64,000 bases of DNA from Raffaelea ambrosiae (GCA_002778195.1 PCDI01000013.1:717497-781496), one strand, 5' to 3'. Counted from the first letter of the stretch, positions 41,901-55,347 are shown. Notes: generated by a model from the sequence alone, not told the origin. A program made the numbers and translations.

Positions 41901-43801
41901 GGGCCAGGAAAAAACAAGGTAACCAATAACTACACTACCAACACGCCTTCGATGCGCTGCAAATACTCGTACACACGAGTAGTGTGTAATACACCGTACA
42001 ATGCAGGAGCCCCATCAGCGGCAAATAGAGTAGCACCCGTCGCAGATCAGAGCCCCTTTCATACCCTGGTCTGTGCACCGGGAAGTCGATTTTCTTGTTC
42101 CTTCTGTTTTTTCACAGGCGATTAACCTTGTCTTGTCCCGTTCTGTTCTTTTCGCCCGCCTTTGCCTCTTCTCGCGTGTCTCAGTGGTCCGCACGGGTAT
42201 GATCGCCATCTGCAGCACCTACTACTATGGTATGTATGCGCGCCAGCCTTTTGTATGTATTCGCCTGTTACGCGAGATTCTGGTACAGATTGCTTACACC
42301 TGATCTGGGGAGGGGCGGGGGCTGGGAGGCACATCGATTCCTTGTACGAGTTGAAGAGTTGTATGCGTTGTATGAGCATCACTTTGGTGCATCACGGACA
42401 ATCCTAATGGACAATCAAGGGGGACGCATCACTGCGAGAATCATCTGTGAGCATCGATATGTGCGCATCGTATGGCACTCCTCTTTGTTCCGAGGAGCTG
42501 TTCTTTTTTCTTTTTTTCTTTTTTCTTGCCGTGGCGAATCATGGCAAATCACGGTTCGGAACACAGACGCAGCGCCTTGTCCTTGTTGCGTTCTCCTATT
42601 TCTATTCTGTTTCCTTCTTCTCTGCTTTTTTTTTCTCTTTTCTTTTCTTCTTTCTTTTTTCCATCCCGTTGACCGACCTTTCACCGTTGCCGCCCAGAGG
42701 CGAGAAAATACAATGCAAAACAGGCCAATCGTCAAGGAGCAGATAGCACAGACCGATCACAGCAAGGAGCAGTTGCAAGGAAGAAGGGCGCAAAACGCTC
42801 CCAAGAGGATTCCAAAACGATCCCAGAGGGCCCCAAGAGGGTCACCGTCCCTCTTCCCCGCCAGGGAAAAAAAGTGGTGTGTGCGTGGTGTGCGTAATCA
42901 CTTTTTCCCCCGAGGTAGCCATCCACTCACGATCGGTTTCACAATTCCGACAAGGGGAGTTTTCTTCTTTCAAGAATGTTTTTGTTTGTTTCAAATTTGC
43001 CCCCCCTCTTTTTTGACAGGTTGCCAAAACAGCCTAAACGCTGGGAATGTCCACCAATGCTACGGATGCAAAGCCAAGAGCAAGACGAAAGAAGAGATAG
43101 CCGAAGAAACCTCCACTGAAAATGAGACCTCAAGTACACCCGCACTACTTGTTTCTTGGAACAACCCGGGGGATATCCCCCCCCTCTCCCCGAACAGACA
43201 GATATTGAAACCCAATATGTCTCCCATACAAGAGCAACAGAGAGAAACAGACGGAAACACCCTAGCGACGAGACGAAGGAGTCGAAACGAGGAAACAGGC
43301 AGCAGAAACAAGAAACGAAGCAGAAAGAGGATGGAAGAGGAGAAGAGTAAAACAAAAGTCACAGAAATGGCAGGGACAACAGACAAACAAGTGACAGAAT
43401 AACAGAATAACAGAAATAACAGAAATAACAGAAGTGGCAGAAAAAAATGAAGTATAAAATGAAATAATAAACTGGCTAAGTCGTGTATCTAGAAGTGAAT
43501 CCCAAGAAATTAACATACGAGAGACCGCGAGTTAAAACAAAAAAACAAAACAAAAAGCCACAATAAACAACCAGTCAAATTGAAAAAGCAAAACCTTGCT
43601 TTCCATCTCTATCCATCTCTAGTGAAATTCCAATTAAAAATTGAAATAGAACTCGTCATGTGTATCATGTAAGATCGTCTCAGACCCAACCAGCCAAGTT
43701 TTCTGGAGGAAGGGCGGGTTTTTTTTTCTCTTTTTTTTTTTCTCTTTTTTTCTTTTAACTTTCTTTTCTCGGACTTCTGCTCTCTCCCCCCTTCCTTCCC
43801 C
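38974..43801. other. 4.8-kb gene-poor region
   Basis: No supported gene. The part nearest 39000 is pyrimidine-rich on the minus strand (promoter and leader of the secreted-protein gene). Further on are a (GT)n tract (40890-40912), a long G run (41041-41057), an inverted repeat TACTCGT-acac-ACGAGTA (41964-41981) and T-rich stretches (42500-42660, 43720-43760). The last lies just 3' of the TEA-domain gene. A 391-codon frame at 42227-43402 is low-complexity and rejected. Confidence 0.4.
40890..40912. repeat. (GT)n microsatellite
   Basis: Eleven or so GT units in intergenic DNA. Confidence 0.95.
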
Positions 43802-44673
43802 TTACCGCCAACCGTTGCTGAATCCGTTGTGGCTCAGCTTGGGAATCGACGCTACCGGGTAGGCCGACGTCTCGTCGATGCTGTCCGGCCGGCCGCGCTT
43901 CTGTCCTCGGGACATGCCTGTCTGCGATACTGCTGAGCCACCCTGCAATCCATGCTGGTGGAGCTGATGCTGTAGTTGTTGTTGTTGGTGATCGGCTGGC
44001 GGCCACACGTCCAGGGCCGACTTCATGTCGTTGGCATCCCAGTCAGGCAGGGCCGTGGGCTGTTGTTGATGATGGTGACCACCCGCGCCTGCGTCCATGG
44101 TGGCATCGCCATCGCCTGCACCACCTCCGCCAGCCGATGTCAGGAACGGGTCGATGACGCTCTGGTTCGGCGGCGACTGCAGCGATGGCGGTGCACCACC
44201 ACCTCCGTTGCCACTGCCGTCGCCGCCGCCGCCACCACCACCCGAAGCCACCAGGGCCGCTGCCGCTGCCGCTGCCACGGCCGAGTCCGTGTCCGACCCG
44301 GACGACGCCGACATGAAGCTCAGCTGGCTCGGGAAGCCCTGCTGGTGCTGGGCGTAAGGGTTGTGCTGGTGCTGGTGCTGGTGCTGGTGATGGTGATGGT
44401 GGTGGTGTGGCTGCTGCGAGGATGACACCCCGCCCGCAGACTGCTGCTGCCGCTGCTGTTCCTCGTACGAGGTGGCATAAGGCGAGGGCAGCGAGGCCGT
44501 CGGCGGCGGCGTCAGGCCGGCACCAAACGCGACACTGGTCGTGTCCAGGAGGCTCATGGGCGAGGGAATGCCGTAGGCAGCCGCCTGTTGCTGCTGATGC
44601 TGCTGGTGCTGTTGGTGATGGCTCTGGAGCGGCTGAGGCGAGATGGAGTGGTGCTGGCGGTAGCCGGCGTTGA

Positions 44674-44707
<34 letters not shown>

Positions 44708-47700
44708 GCTGTTGTTGCTGCTGCTAGCCGTGCCTGCACCAGTCGTTGTGCAACCGTCCCATCCTGCTGCGGCGGCCGCCGTGAGGTGCTCGCTCATGGC
44801 CGCGTTCAGGTGCTGCTGGTAGCCCGGATGGGGAGACATGACGCTGTTGCGGCGAGAGGACACGGCGGGTGGCAGGTAGGCCATGGGGTGCTGGTGCTGG
44901 TGCTGGTGCGGGGGAAGAGGTGGTGCCTGCGTATGCGGCTGGACAGCCAACTGGCCATGGTGCCCATGGTGGCTGCTGCTGCTGCTGCTGCTGCTGATGC
45001 TGTTGTTGTTGTTGCTATTCAGGACTAGGCTCTGTCTCCGCTGGCCTTGGCCGCTCTTCGCACCGGCAGGTGTCACCAGCGCCTGCTGCTGGTGGTACTG
45101 CGATGTCGGGTCGATCGTGGTCAGGAACCGCCAGCCCGTGCCGGCCGGCGACTTGACCACCTCCATCTTCTTCTCGTTGACGCTGTAGATCGTCTCGAAC
45201 GTCCAGAGGATGACGGCCCGGCGCACCCAGACAGGGTTGTCGGAGGAGCCGTCCGTCTGCGACGGTGGCGAGGGGCCGTCCAAGGCCGACGAGCCCGACG
45301 GCGCGCACGACCACAGCTCCTGGAGCATGGCAATGTTGCGGACGAGGTCCATCTGCGTGGGTGCGCCGCCGCCGCCGCCCGAGGTGGCCGAGCCGACGCT
45401 GGTGGCCTCGGTCGAGTGGGAGGCGAAGCTGTCGTCGCCCACGCAGCCATCCTCGCCCTCGCCACCGCCTCCGGCGAGACCAACGCCTCCGTAGGCCGTC
45501 GAGGTGCTGCCGGTGGTCGTCGTCGCGGTTGACCCGTACGAGGACCGCTTGGTCCCGCCCCGCTTGGCGGCACGGTGTTGCTGATGGGGAGGGTGGCTCG
45601 TCGTACCGTAGGCACCATGCACCGAGTGGTGGCCCGCGTCCAGCGGGTGCTTCCGGAAACCCGTCAGCATGCTCAGCATGGTGGCCCATTCCGGTGCCGG
45701 GAAGGGCACCGCCAGCCGCTGCCGCCGCAGCCGCGCGTTGTGAAAGCAGTCGCAGTGGCCGCCGTTGCCGACGCCGTGACAGCCGGGCCGGTGCAGGTAC
45801 TGGTTCCCGATCTCGCGCGTGATGACCGACACGGGCGGCTGGCCTTCGTCGTTGCTCGCCTGCAGGTCGCCCGAGGACTCGGCCTGGCCGCCCGGCATCA
45901 GCTCCCATGGCCGGGCCAGCCGCGTCACCGACTTCCAGCGGTGGTTCTGCAGACCGGGCTGCTCGATGCTGACCTCCACCAGGCTGTTGAGCTCGGCACC
46001 CTCGGGGAACCGGTCCGGCTCCTGGACGTCGAGGGTGACGTGGAAGTGCAGAATGTCGCGGAGGTCGTCTCGCACCACCTCATCCAGGGTGTCGCAGAGC
46101 TGGCCCGGGAACCGCTCTTCCCAGTCGCAGGAGATGTCACGCACCGAGCTGGCCTCCTTCTGGCTGAGAGCACGCGTGTACTCCTGCAGAAGCGTGCCGC
46201 GGATGATCTTGCCGTGCTCTGGCCACTCCTCGCGCTTCATGTTGAGGTGCAGGTGCGGGTAGAGGCGGTTGTCGAGCGGGAGGCTGTCGCTGCTCTTGAA
46301 GGCCTGGCAGCTGCTGCTACCGACACCACGGCGGCCACCACCGTTGCCATCCGAGCCGCCCTCGAAGCGGACAGCGGACGACGACACCAGGATCCAACAC
46401 AGGTTGGGCCGGATGGCCACGAGGGCATCGGACGCGAGCAGCTGGCCAAAGTACTCGTAGTTGGGCTTCTCATCCGGCAGACGACCCTCAAAGAGGGCCC
46501 GCAGCACCGCGTTGTCTTTGAAGGATTCCTTCTCGAGGAGCTCCTTGCGGGCGTCTTCCTTCTTCTCCTTGCTGGGGAAGAAAAAGTGGTCTGCACCAGT
46601 AGCGGTCAGCCCCGAACATTGTTCCTTGCTTTGGACAACTTCATTCTCTTTGTTCGAGACATCTCTGTACACCGCTGTAACGTTTCCTCTAAAAGGTCGA
46701 GATACAACAAAAAGACGGTGGAGGTTTCTGGGAGTGTACAAAGGCCATGCAGGGGGGGGGGGCAGACGGGACGGGACAACCAGTGAGAAGTGCCGAAGAC
46801 GAGAGAAAAAAAACTAAAAAAAAAAACTTACAGCATCGGTGGTGGATGAAAAAGTTCTTCAGCACCTGGATATGGCTCGACACCTGCTTGCGGCCACGTG
46901 CCATTTTGCGGTCTGGCTTGGCTCCTGGAGGCAGGGTCAGGCAGTAGGCCACCCAGAGATACTCGCTGATGAGCATGTTGCGGCCGTGGAGCTGTCCGCG
47001 CATGGCGTACTTTTTGCGGCCCATCTGGGGGATCAAGAGCAGGGCTACGGGCAGTTGGTTAGAAGGGGGGTGTTTTTGATTTTGACCCTCTCAAAGCGGT
47101 CTTACAAAGACAATCTCTGTTCTTTCCACGTACCATCAAGAAATGCATCCTCCAAGACATCAGGCCAGATCTGCTCCGTCTTGTCGTCCTTCTCGCCCTG
47201 CTTCTTGCGGTAGGCCTGGAACTGCGGTGACAGGTAGATCGGGTTGACGTTCTTGTTGTTGTTGGCTGCGGTAATGGCTGCGGCCGCGGCGACGGCAGCT
47301 GCTGCCTGGTTGGCGAAGCCGCTGGGGCCATAACCAGGGCTGGCCCCGAGGAAGTTGCCGCCGGGGTAGCCGCTGCCAGCCAGTGCCAGACTGCTACTGC
47401 TGCCACCATGGTGGGTGATAGACTGCTGTCTTGTTGCGAACAGTTGCTGGTCTTGCTGGTATGGCTGCTGTGAGGGCAGAGACTTCACCACGCTGCCGCT
47501 ATAGTAGCCAGGGTGTATCGGCTGTGCCTGATGATGATGCTGTGGCTGGTGGAGATGCTGGTAGTGTGATGGAGTCCCGAGCGTCTGCGTGGAAAGGATG
47601 GGCGGCGTAGGAATGGTGTGTGGCGGTGTAGTTGTCGTGCATCCGACGAGCGGCAGACCCGATGCGGTTGTGGAAGAGGCACCTCCCATGGAGACAGGAA

Positions 47701-47884
47701 CGTGTTGTGATAATACAGGCGAGCAGTAGCTCGTGTTGCCGTTGCCGTTGCCGCCATTGCCGGCATGCGCTTGAACATTGCCGGTGGATTCTTGGAGCGG
47801 CAGACGATGATGCCGGGAAACGGCGCCGTCAGAGTGGTGGTAGTCGGCATGCTGCGACGGCAGCACGGGGCAGGCCACGTCCAT
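43802..47884 (-). CDS. abaA: TEA/ATTS-domain transcription factor (AbaA/Tec1 type)
   Basis: Three exons on the minus strand: 47884-47134, 47044-46832 and 46590-43802, giving 1250 aa (in-frame Mets 4 and 20 codons upstream are alternatives). Donors are GTACGT and GTAAGT; acceptors are CGTAG and TGCAG. Exon junctions rebuild a TEA DNA-binding domain at about residues 236-320: QIWPDVLEDAFLDALLLIPQ, GRKKYAMRGQLHGRNMLISE and KQVSSHIQVLKNFFIHHRCY. Downstream is the conserved ascomycete region (DISCDWEERFPGQLCDTLDE, ILHFHVTLDVQEPDRFPEG, RWKSVTRLARPWELMP). A long Gln/Asn/His-rich second half has uninterrupted Asn and His runs, and a basic GQKRGRPDSID motif lies near the end. In filamentous ascomycetes AbaA controls conidiophore development, and Tec1 controls filamentation. 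Long flanking non-coding DNA fits a developmental regulator (inference). Confidence 0.88.
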
Positions 47885-50800
47885 GATGCTGAGCATTGAG
47901 AAGAGAATAGAGAGAAAACAAAGAGGTGGAGAGGTAGGCCCCAACCACTTTCTCTATCTCAGACCGACACGGGCAAATTCCACACGACGGAAAGCCGTGA
48001 CGATGCCTGTCAATTGGATTGAAGATCAGGAACGCAAGAGGACAAAGAGGAGACAGGGCGATGAGAAAGTTTTGAAAAAAAAAAGGGCTAAATGTTTGTT
48101 GGAAGGATAGCTTGGGCCCGTTGGTTCACGAGAGAGGAATGAAGGACGGGAGCTTATTGGAAAGAAGTAAGGAAGAGAAAGAGAATGGTGAAAAAAAAAG
48201 GAGTAAATAAGGAGTTGGTGATGGAAGAACCAAAAAGAAGAATGAGTGTGGCTCCTGCTGATGCCGATCTGATCTGTTGATGTCGTCTTGTTTGTTTTTG
48301 TTTTCTGTTTGCTCCTGTTATGCTATGTAGTCCCCGAAGAAGGAAGAACTCGAACTAGGAGAAGCAGCCAAATGCCTCGGGGCACACTTGGTAGAAGGGG
48401 GAGAGGGGACACGCAAAATGACTAAATGAAGCGGTGGAAGAAACCAAAAACAAGCAGGGCCGGTCTTGCCACACAAAGAGAATGCTGGGCCCGAAAGAAG
48501 AACAAAAGAGTGTGTATGACCAGACGGGTGTGCCAGGGTACGACACCAGTAGAGAGAGAGATGGCAAGGAAGGAAAGAATGAAGACAGGATGAAAGTGTT
48601 GACAGGCATGCCAACAATGACGGGGCAAGTGGGCACTTGTTATCCTTTTTCTGCTCGAGCTCACGAAGCTGGAGCTCGCAAATGCCAACGCGTCGAGGTT
48701 CACGGCCCGGCTTTTTTCTTCATTCCTCGCGTCCCTGACGGGTCGGCGCTGTGTGAGTGCTAATAAGAGTCTGTATGATGATACGCAGACCCGAAGGCAA
48801 GACATGAGAAGGCGACTCAAGAGGGAGGGAACTGGCGATGATAGGCAGACCAGGAGCAAAGGGATCCCACGCGTAGAGACAGGCACGGAGTGAGATAGAG
48901 CACAGCTTCTCTGGCCGTACACACTTCCACCCGCCGTTCAGAGGGCGCCAGTCCTCTGGATCCGGAGAGGGATGTTGGAAGGGAAGGGGGAAGGAGGCGT
49001 GTAGGAACCGCCATCGCGGTGAAGGCAGGGATGGCGGCCGGGGGGTGAGGTTGTCTGCTTATGGTTGAGAACCAACTTTTTGGGGCTGCACCAAGAGACG
49101 GTTGGGTAAGAGGCAGTGAAAGGGCACGAGGCGGCCTGTTGGCTTCAGAAAAGGAAGCCCGACTAGTCACGGACACCCCGTAGTGAGCAGATGATACCAT
49201 CGCCTCTATCGGGGGGCTTGGGACACGAGGGCCACGGTCCAGGTGCAGTGCTGCTTTCCCAGGACTTCCCAGGCTGTGCTTTGCTTTGGCTGTTCTTGTT
49301 TTGATGCTTCCTCTTTTTGTTTTTCTCCATATCTGTAGACATAAATCTCCCAGAGACAGGCCCATTCTCGGGGTAGATTGGCCGCCACAGCGTCTGGAAT
49401 GCGAGGCTGCATTCCTGGTGAAGTTGAAGCTTTGGTGCAAACCATGGGGGGCGGCAGGCAGCACGACTCAGTGAGAACAGAAGCGAAACTTGGAAGAGGG
49501 GACAAGTTCGCTCCCTTTGGAGCTATCTTAGTCTTGTCCATCTCCCTTTGGTCGTCCACTATTTTTTTTAAACCTTGCCCTCAAAGAGTCTCCACCAGTG
49601 GCCTCATCTTGGTCCATGGCCCCTCGGGGTGCTCTAGCGGATCGACCGGACGACGATCAGCACGAGGACAAGACGGGGAAGAGAGCAAGACAAAGAGATC
49701 AAGAACAAGGAAAAAAAAACCGGTGCCAAAACAAGGGTCCATAGGGACAAAATAGAACAGGCACAACAAACTGTTGGAGCAGAACGGCGGCCAATGGGCC
49801 CTGTCCGTCGACACTAATCGAACGGGAGCCCAGCGGGAGAATACCCCAGAAGGGTCACCAAGAACAAGAAAAAACAAGAGGGCAGAAAAACAGAAAACGG
49901 CCGCGCGGCTAGATCAAACTATGGGTGGCAACGGTGGGATGAAGCACGTCTGTTGGACCGTGTCGGGCAGTGTGCAAAGACAATCGATAAACGGTAGTTG
50001 AAGAAGAGCACCAGCAAAAACAAAAAGCAATCAACGGCCCGAGAAACAAGACAAAGAGCACGCAGGGCGGCAGCCCGACACCTTCAGCCGTGCTTTCTTT
50101 TTTTTGATGTGCTTTCTTTTTCTTCTCTCTCAGCTGTAAAACCAGGACCCGGCAAGGAAGCAAAGTCTGTGTGAGAAAGGGCCGCTCCCGGATTGACGGC
50201 ATGGGTACGGTGGGATGGGAAGTGGTCCTTGCTCAAGCAGGCCTTTTCTTTATTTGCTGAATAGAATGGGAGACGTATGAGAGGTCACCCCCTCCCCCCC
50301 CATGTTCTCCTTTTTGTTTCCTTTTCGGTCATTTTCTGTTTGCTTTGCCTTTTTCGGCTCTCTGCTCCCCAAAATGGCATAGACGGGAAGAGCATCAGTG
50401 GGTATGGCTCTCGTAAGAGTATGCCTGGGATGTAGGGGGTTGTGCGGGAAAAAAGGGAACAGCGGGAGACGCAAGAGGGGAGAAGACGAAGAACCGAGGA
50501 AGGCCAGGCGAGAACAGGGAAGACGACGTGAAGAAGCAAGGGAGGCTCAAGATCAGAGGAACCAATTAAAGAAGGCGCGACTGTTGCGCGACTGTTACGC
50601 GAGTGGCTCCTGCCGCTCCAAAAAAACGGGTTACGGCTCCTCGATGCGGACTAGTTAGTCTCACCTGCAGGCACTTTGCTCTCCGCGCTGCTTGACCACA
50701 GCCTAGAGCGGCCCCGAGAAAAATGATCGACAGACCCTTGCCACCCTAAGAGGCAAGCTACTCGCACTATCTGTGAGGTGCCCCGGAGCTGTTGGTGGCT

Positions 50801-52271
50801 TATGCCCCCCCTTTCTCTAATGAGAATAGCTACGAAAGCCACAGCCGTTGGATCCCAAGAGTACAGAAGGAAGGCAAAATAAGAAAACAGCACGGCCTCT
50901 CAAGCCGAGGAGAGACCATTTATATAACTAGTTAGTGCTCAACTATAAGAGAAGTAGATGAAACAATAGGCCGAGAAAGAGACTAAAATTACCGTGCAAG
51001 TGGACAGGGCTCCTTCGTGAAGGGAACTTCTGCCGGACTGCTATGTAACCACGGAGTGTGATCCCGTGCCCAGCAACAGCCACCTATAGTTACGTTACCC
51101 AGAGAGCCGTTCTTCCGTCCTTCTCAACCCTCTCGGCCTCTGCTTCTCCGCAGAAGCTCGCGGGCCACTCTCCCTTGGCCTTGGGTCTTGCTTCTCTCCC
51201 TGCGTCTCTCTTACGTGAAGGCGTATGCAAGCGTTTTACGCTGTCTGTGTCATCCCGTGTCGTACACTCTCTGCTTTTTCCCGGGTCTGTCTTTGGCAAG
51301 GGGCCCAGTGTAAGCCGTCCTGTCGGCCACCTGCCATATTGGCGTATCTAGGACGCGATTGGTGGGTTGGGAGCCCCCTCCTTGCGCCATTTCTCCCTGT
51401 TCTGCAATCCCTGGGCTTCAACGCACGCGTTCATAGGCCACTGAAATAGAGGACACGGAAAGCAAAAAAAAAGAAAAAAAAAAAAAAAGAAAAAAGGCTG
51501 GTTACCTAAGCGGAGTCGCCCGTGTCTGGTCTCGGACAACTCTTTGACACCTGCACACTTACACACAGACATACAACGCGTTGGCCTGTAATAGTATCCA
51601 CACAAACGCGCTTCACCTGACAACTGAACACATTGTCATCTACCCAAGCCCTTCCCAAGGGCGGGAGTTGGGACTCCAGTAAGGAAACTTTTGGGGAGGA
51701 AGCCGAACCAAAACTGGCCTGAATTGTATTCCTGTAGCAGCGCCCCTTGGAGGGTTCTTGGGGTCCGCCTTGTTTGCTTGATTGTTCTTGTCTAACTGGG
51801 TCGATTTTTTGTTCTATCCCTAGACAATAGAGCCTTCTTCTACTTGCAAAAGCTGTCTGCCTTGTTCATCAAACTGCATTCCTGAGCAGAGGGGAGTTTC
51901 TCTCTCGAATAAAGCGACTGCTCCTTCGGAGCTGGATCTGGAAGGGGCTGGCCGGTTTTGTTTTATTAAAACCGTCTATAACCCCCCTTTCGTCCTTGTT
52001 CTCGCGATGTCGCGTTGTTCGCGTAGATCGAGTCTCGCGGGCATCTCGTTTCCTGCAGGGTAGCTCTCACGCGACGTGCACGCCCAGCATGCAAAAAACA
52101 GCTGGAGCGCCTTGTATGCCCTGAGAATCTAAAGTGCCCCCCAGGTGCGCCGAACTCCTTAGGAGGGCGTTGGTATACCTTTGATATCGTGGATGCCGCC
52201 CTGAGCCTATGGACTTGACACCCTTATTGGCTTTGTTGGATTGGCCTGCCTCGCCCGTACCGTCTGCCTCT
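47885..52271. promoter_or_regulatory. 4.4-kb region upstream of the TEA-domain gene
   Basis: No supported gene. The first 400 nt are purine-rich on the plus strand (pyrimidine-rich leader of the TEA gene). The remainder has mixed composition, with A-tracts (51468-51498) and TAACTAGTTA-type palindromes near 50652 and 50927-50936. A 215-codon minus-strand frame (48817-49464) shows no domain. A long regulatory region or untranslated leader for the TEA gene is plausible. Confidence 0.4.
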
Positions 52272-55200
52272 TCACTCTTCGCCTTCGGCATCCTCACCAA
52301 TGTGCACCTTGCTCCGCTGCCGTCGACCCGTCGTGAGCTGCTGCATCTCCACCGTTTCCACCTGCGACCCGACCTTCTTTAGCATCTTGGCAATCTCCTC
52401 CTCCGGGTCCACCGCGTCCGCTTCCGCAAACTCTAGCACCAGGCGGCGGCCTAGCAGATGCGTGTTGCGCAGTGCCGCCATCGCGCTGGCCGCCTCGCGC
52501 GGCGTGACAAACTCGGCAAACGCATAACCACGCGTGGCGTTGCCAAACTTCTTAGGCATCCGCAGCGCCTTCAGTTGGCCGTACGTGCTCAGCAGCGTGC
52601 GGACGTCCTTGCGGTTCGCCTCGAAGGGAATGTTCTTGATGATCAGCTTGGCGCCGCGGTTGGCCGCCAGCTTCTTGGCCTGATCCGCCGCGCGCTGTGC
52701 CGCCGCCGCGTCCTGCTGGCCGCGGTGCGAGGCGCGCACCGTCAGCGTATGGCCTGACAGAATGTGGCCATCCATGGCCGAGCTGGCGGCGGCTGCCTGG
52801 GCCTCGCTGGCAAACTCGACAAAGCCGTAGCCCATGCTGAGCGTGGCGCCCGGAGTCTTGGCCTTGGGGTCCGGCTTGGTCTTGACCCGTGCCGCTACGA
52901 AGCCGTCCAGCGACGAGAACGCCGCGGCCAGCTGCTCTGAGCTGGTGGAGAAGTTGAGATTGCGCACAAACAGAGACGCCGTCGTGCCCGTCGCTTCGGG
53001 TGGCGCCGCCACCGGCTCCTGTTCGTCGCCCTCGCCCGCCAGCAGATCGCTGTCCGACAGCTTCGCCTTCTTGTTCTGTCCACTAATGGACGAAAGCATA
53101 TCTTGGCTGCCAGTGCCGCTGGCGAACAGGCTTTCGGGACACTTCTCCAGCATCAGTACCGTGTCGTTGACCCGCCGGTAGGCCATCTTGGAGTAAGCCA
53201 GACGGCCGTGTGCCGGCTGGGCAAACTGCACAACGGCAATGGTTCCGTTTGGCGGCATGAGGACCCGCACAACAGGACCATACTCCTCGAACATCTTGCG
53301 CAGCTCCGGCGCCGTAGTCCCGTAGGCAAAGTTCTTGACTAGAATGGCAGTGTCGCCACGCTTAGTCTGCGACTTGAATGCATCGAGGTCCACACCGTTG
53401 CCCTCAAAGTATTCCTTGGTCTCCTCGATGAGGGATGTCTGCCGGACAGCTTGGCGGACAGCCTCATCAGACGACGTGGGATCCAACATCTCCGACTTGG
53501 ACATGCCTAGCCGCTCGGCCACAGCCGCGTTCACAGCGTCCTGGCTCATAAATAGCGCGTTCCACGAGAATGAGCTCGTCGCCGCATCCGCCTTTTTCCG
53601 CAGCATCCGCTGCGTCTTCAGGGGCAACTTTGACAACGCAAACTCGTCCAAAGCCGCGGCTGTCTTCTTGGCCTTGGCAGGAAGCACATGGAGAATCCGC
53701 CCCTGGAACGTCCTGCCATCGGCATTGTGGAAAGCTGCAAGGGCAACCGACGGGTCGCTAAAGAGCACCATCGCGTATCCCTTGTTCGCGCCAGAATTCG
53801 TGACGGGTAGTTGTACCTGAACGAGGCGGAGAACAAAAGTCGTCCTTGTTAGCCTCTCTCTCTTTAATAAGGGAGGGGAGGGGGGGGGGTGGCAAGGAAA
53901 GGGGGAGAGTAGCCCGAGTCGCTTAAAAACATTCAGACAAGAGATATCTACTAAAATACTCTACCCAAGGTTCGCATCACACGCCTTTGTAGGCATAAGC
54001 TGTCCCTATCTGGGGTTCATCATAATATAAAGCGAGGGCGGAGAAAATGCGTGCCACTTTTCGGGTGACGCGTTCTTGAATATAACACAACGCAAAGACA
54101 CGTGCACGCATAAAACGACACAATAGACTTACCTCTTCGACGACTCCAAAGTTCTCAAAGTATTTCCGGAGGTGGGCTTCTTTCGCGTCGTACGGGAGGT
54201 TGCGGATAAAGAGTCTGGACGTCTTGAGAATCTGATCTTCTGTGGATAATGGCGCATCTGGTGTAGCAACAGCCGTTTCGGCCGTTGACTCTGTAGCCTT
54301 TTTAGAAGCCTCGTCGTTGTTGGTGTCGTCATCCTTGCTGTCGTCAAAGATATTGTCCTCGTCCTCATTGTTGCGACCCGCCGGCAGATCGCTGTTACGT
54401 GTTGGTTGCGCCGCCGCCTGGGCCGGTGCTGCAGGTGTAGATGAGGGTGGTGCCAGCTCGCTGGGGTCGAGCAGGTCGAGCAATCGGTTGGTTCGGGACC
54501 GCAGCCAGTCATCGTCCGTCGCTGAAGCATCTGGCCTGGGCTGGGGGATGACCTGCTCCTCTTGCTGTGATTCTGGTGGTATTGTTGACTCTTCTTTCGC
54601 AGTTTTCTTCTCTTCATTTTGTGGCTTTTCTGCTGAGCCCTCTCCTTCTTCCATTGGGGTATCTTCGTCCGTTCCCGGCTTGGCCTTCTTGGCCGGCCGT
54701 GTAGGCAGAGACTCGTACTCGTCGTCGCTCTCGCCCTCCTTGTCCGCCACAGCGGCCTTCATGGCAGCCGCTTCCATTTCTGCTTTTGCAGCAGCATCGA
54801 CGGCACTGGAGTTCATAAATGCAACCACGTCAGCTGTGCTGCTGATACCATGCTTCTGCGGCTGCATAAGCTCGAGAAACTCGCGAAGCTGAGGGTTCGT
54901 GGCCGGGTCGAGATCGCGTTTCCGCTTCTTGGACTGCTCCTCGTCTTCGGCCGGTTTGGCCTCTGATGGTGCGGAAGAGGGTTTGATGACACTTGCGTGC
55001 ATCTCATGCAGGCGCCTCATCTTGTAGGCAGTCGGCAGGGACGGGTCGGAGATGGGCTTGGCCACCTCAACAGAGAGCTTGGACATGCGAATGAAGGTGC
55101 GGTTGAAGAACTTGGCCGCTATCCGTGCCTCTTCTGGCGACTTGTATCCAATAAAGGCAATTCGTCGTCGGGCAATGAGCTTGACGTCTGTGATTTTCCG

Positions 55201-55347
55201 GCCGCCATTGGAAAAGTGCTTGCGCAGCTGGTCTTCGCCAATGCTGGGCGGCAGGTTCTTCACAAAGATGCGGGACGACTCCTCCATAATGGAGGACGGT
55301 GGGTTTGTGTCGTCACCCGACATGTTTATGGATGTAGCTGAAGGCAT
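52272..55347 (-). CDS. MRD1: MRD1, multiple RRM-domain pre-rRNA processing protein
   Basis: Two exons on the minus strand: 55347-54133 and 53816-52272, giving 919 aa, with a GTAAGT donor and TTCAG acceptor. The 316-bp intron splits RRM2. Five RRMs: RRM1 at about 25-100 (RIFVKNLPPSIGEDQLRKHF); RRM2 at about 377-450 (RLFIRNLPYDAKEAHLRKYF); RRM3 at about 560-630 (AILVKNFAYGTT); RRM4 at about 686-766 (SLFVRNLNFSTSSEQL, GYGFVEF); and RRM5 at about 795-870 (KLIIKNIPFEANRKDVRTLL, GYAFAEF). The order and the acidic, basic and Glu-rich linkers match Mrd1/RBM19, a nucleolar protein of the 90S pre-ribosome needed for A0-A2 cleavage of pre-rRNA. It ends EMQQLTTGRRQRSKVHIGED. Starts at 55323 and 55287 (MEESSRIFV) are equally plausible; most homologues begin close to RRM1. 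Confidence 0.92.

Noticed and set aside
42227..43402. 391-codon plus-strand open frame
   Set aside because: The translation is Phe/Ser/Leu runs from T-rich DNA followed by Lys/Glu/Thr/Arg runs from A-rich DNA. No domain and no G/C third-position bias.
48330..48420. B-box-like GTTCGAGTTC on the minus strand, possible tRNA
   Set aside because: No matching A box, acceptor stem or cloverleaf could be drawn around it.
48817..49464. 215-codon minus-strand frame upstream of the TEA gene
   Set aside because: Ser/Pro/Arg-rich without domain; composition matches surrounding non-coding DNA.
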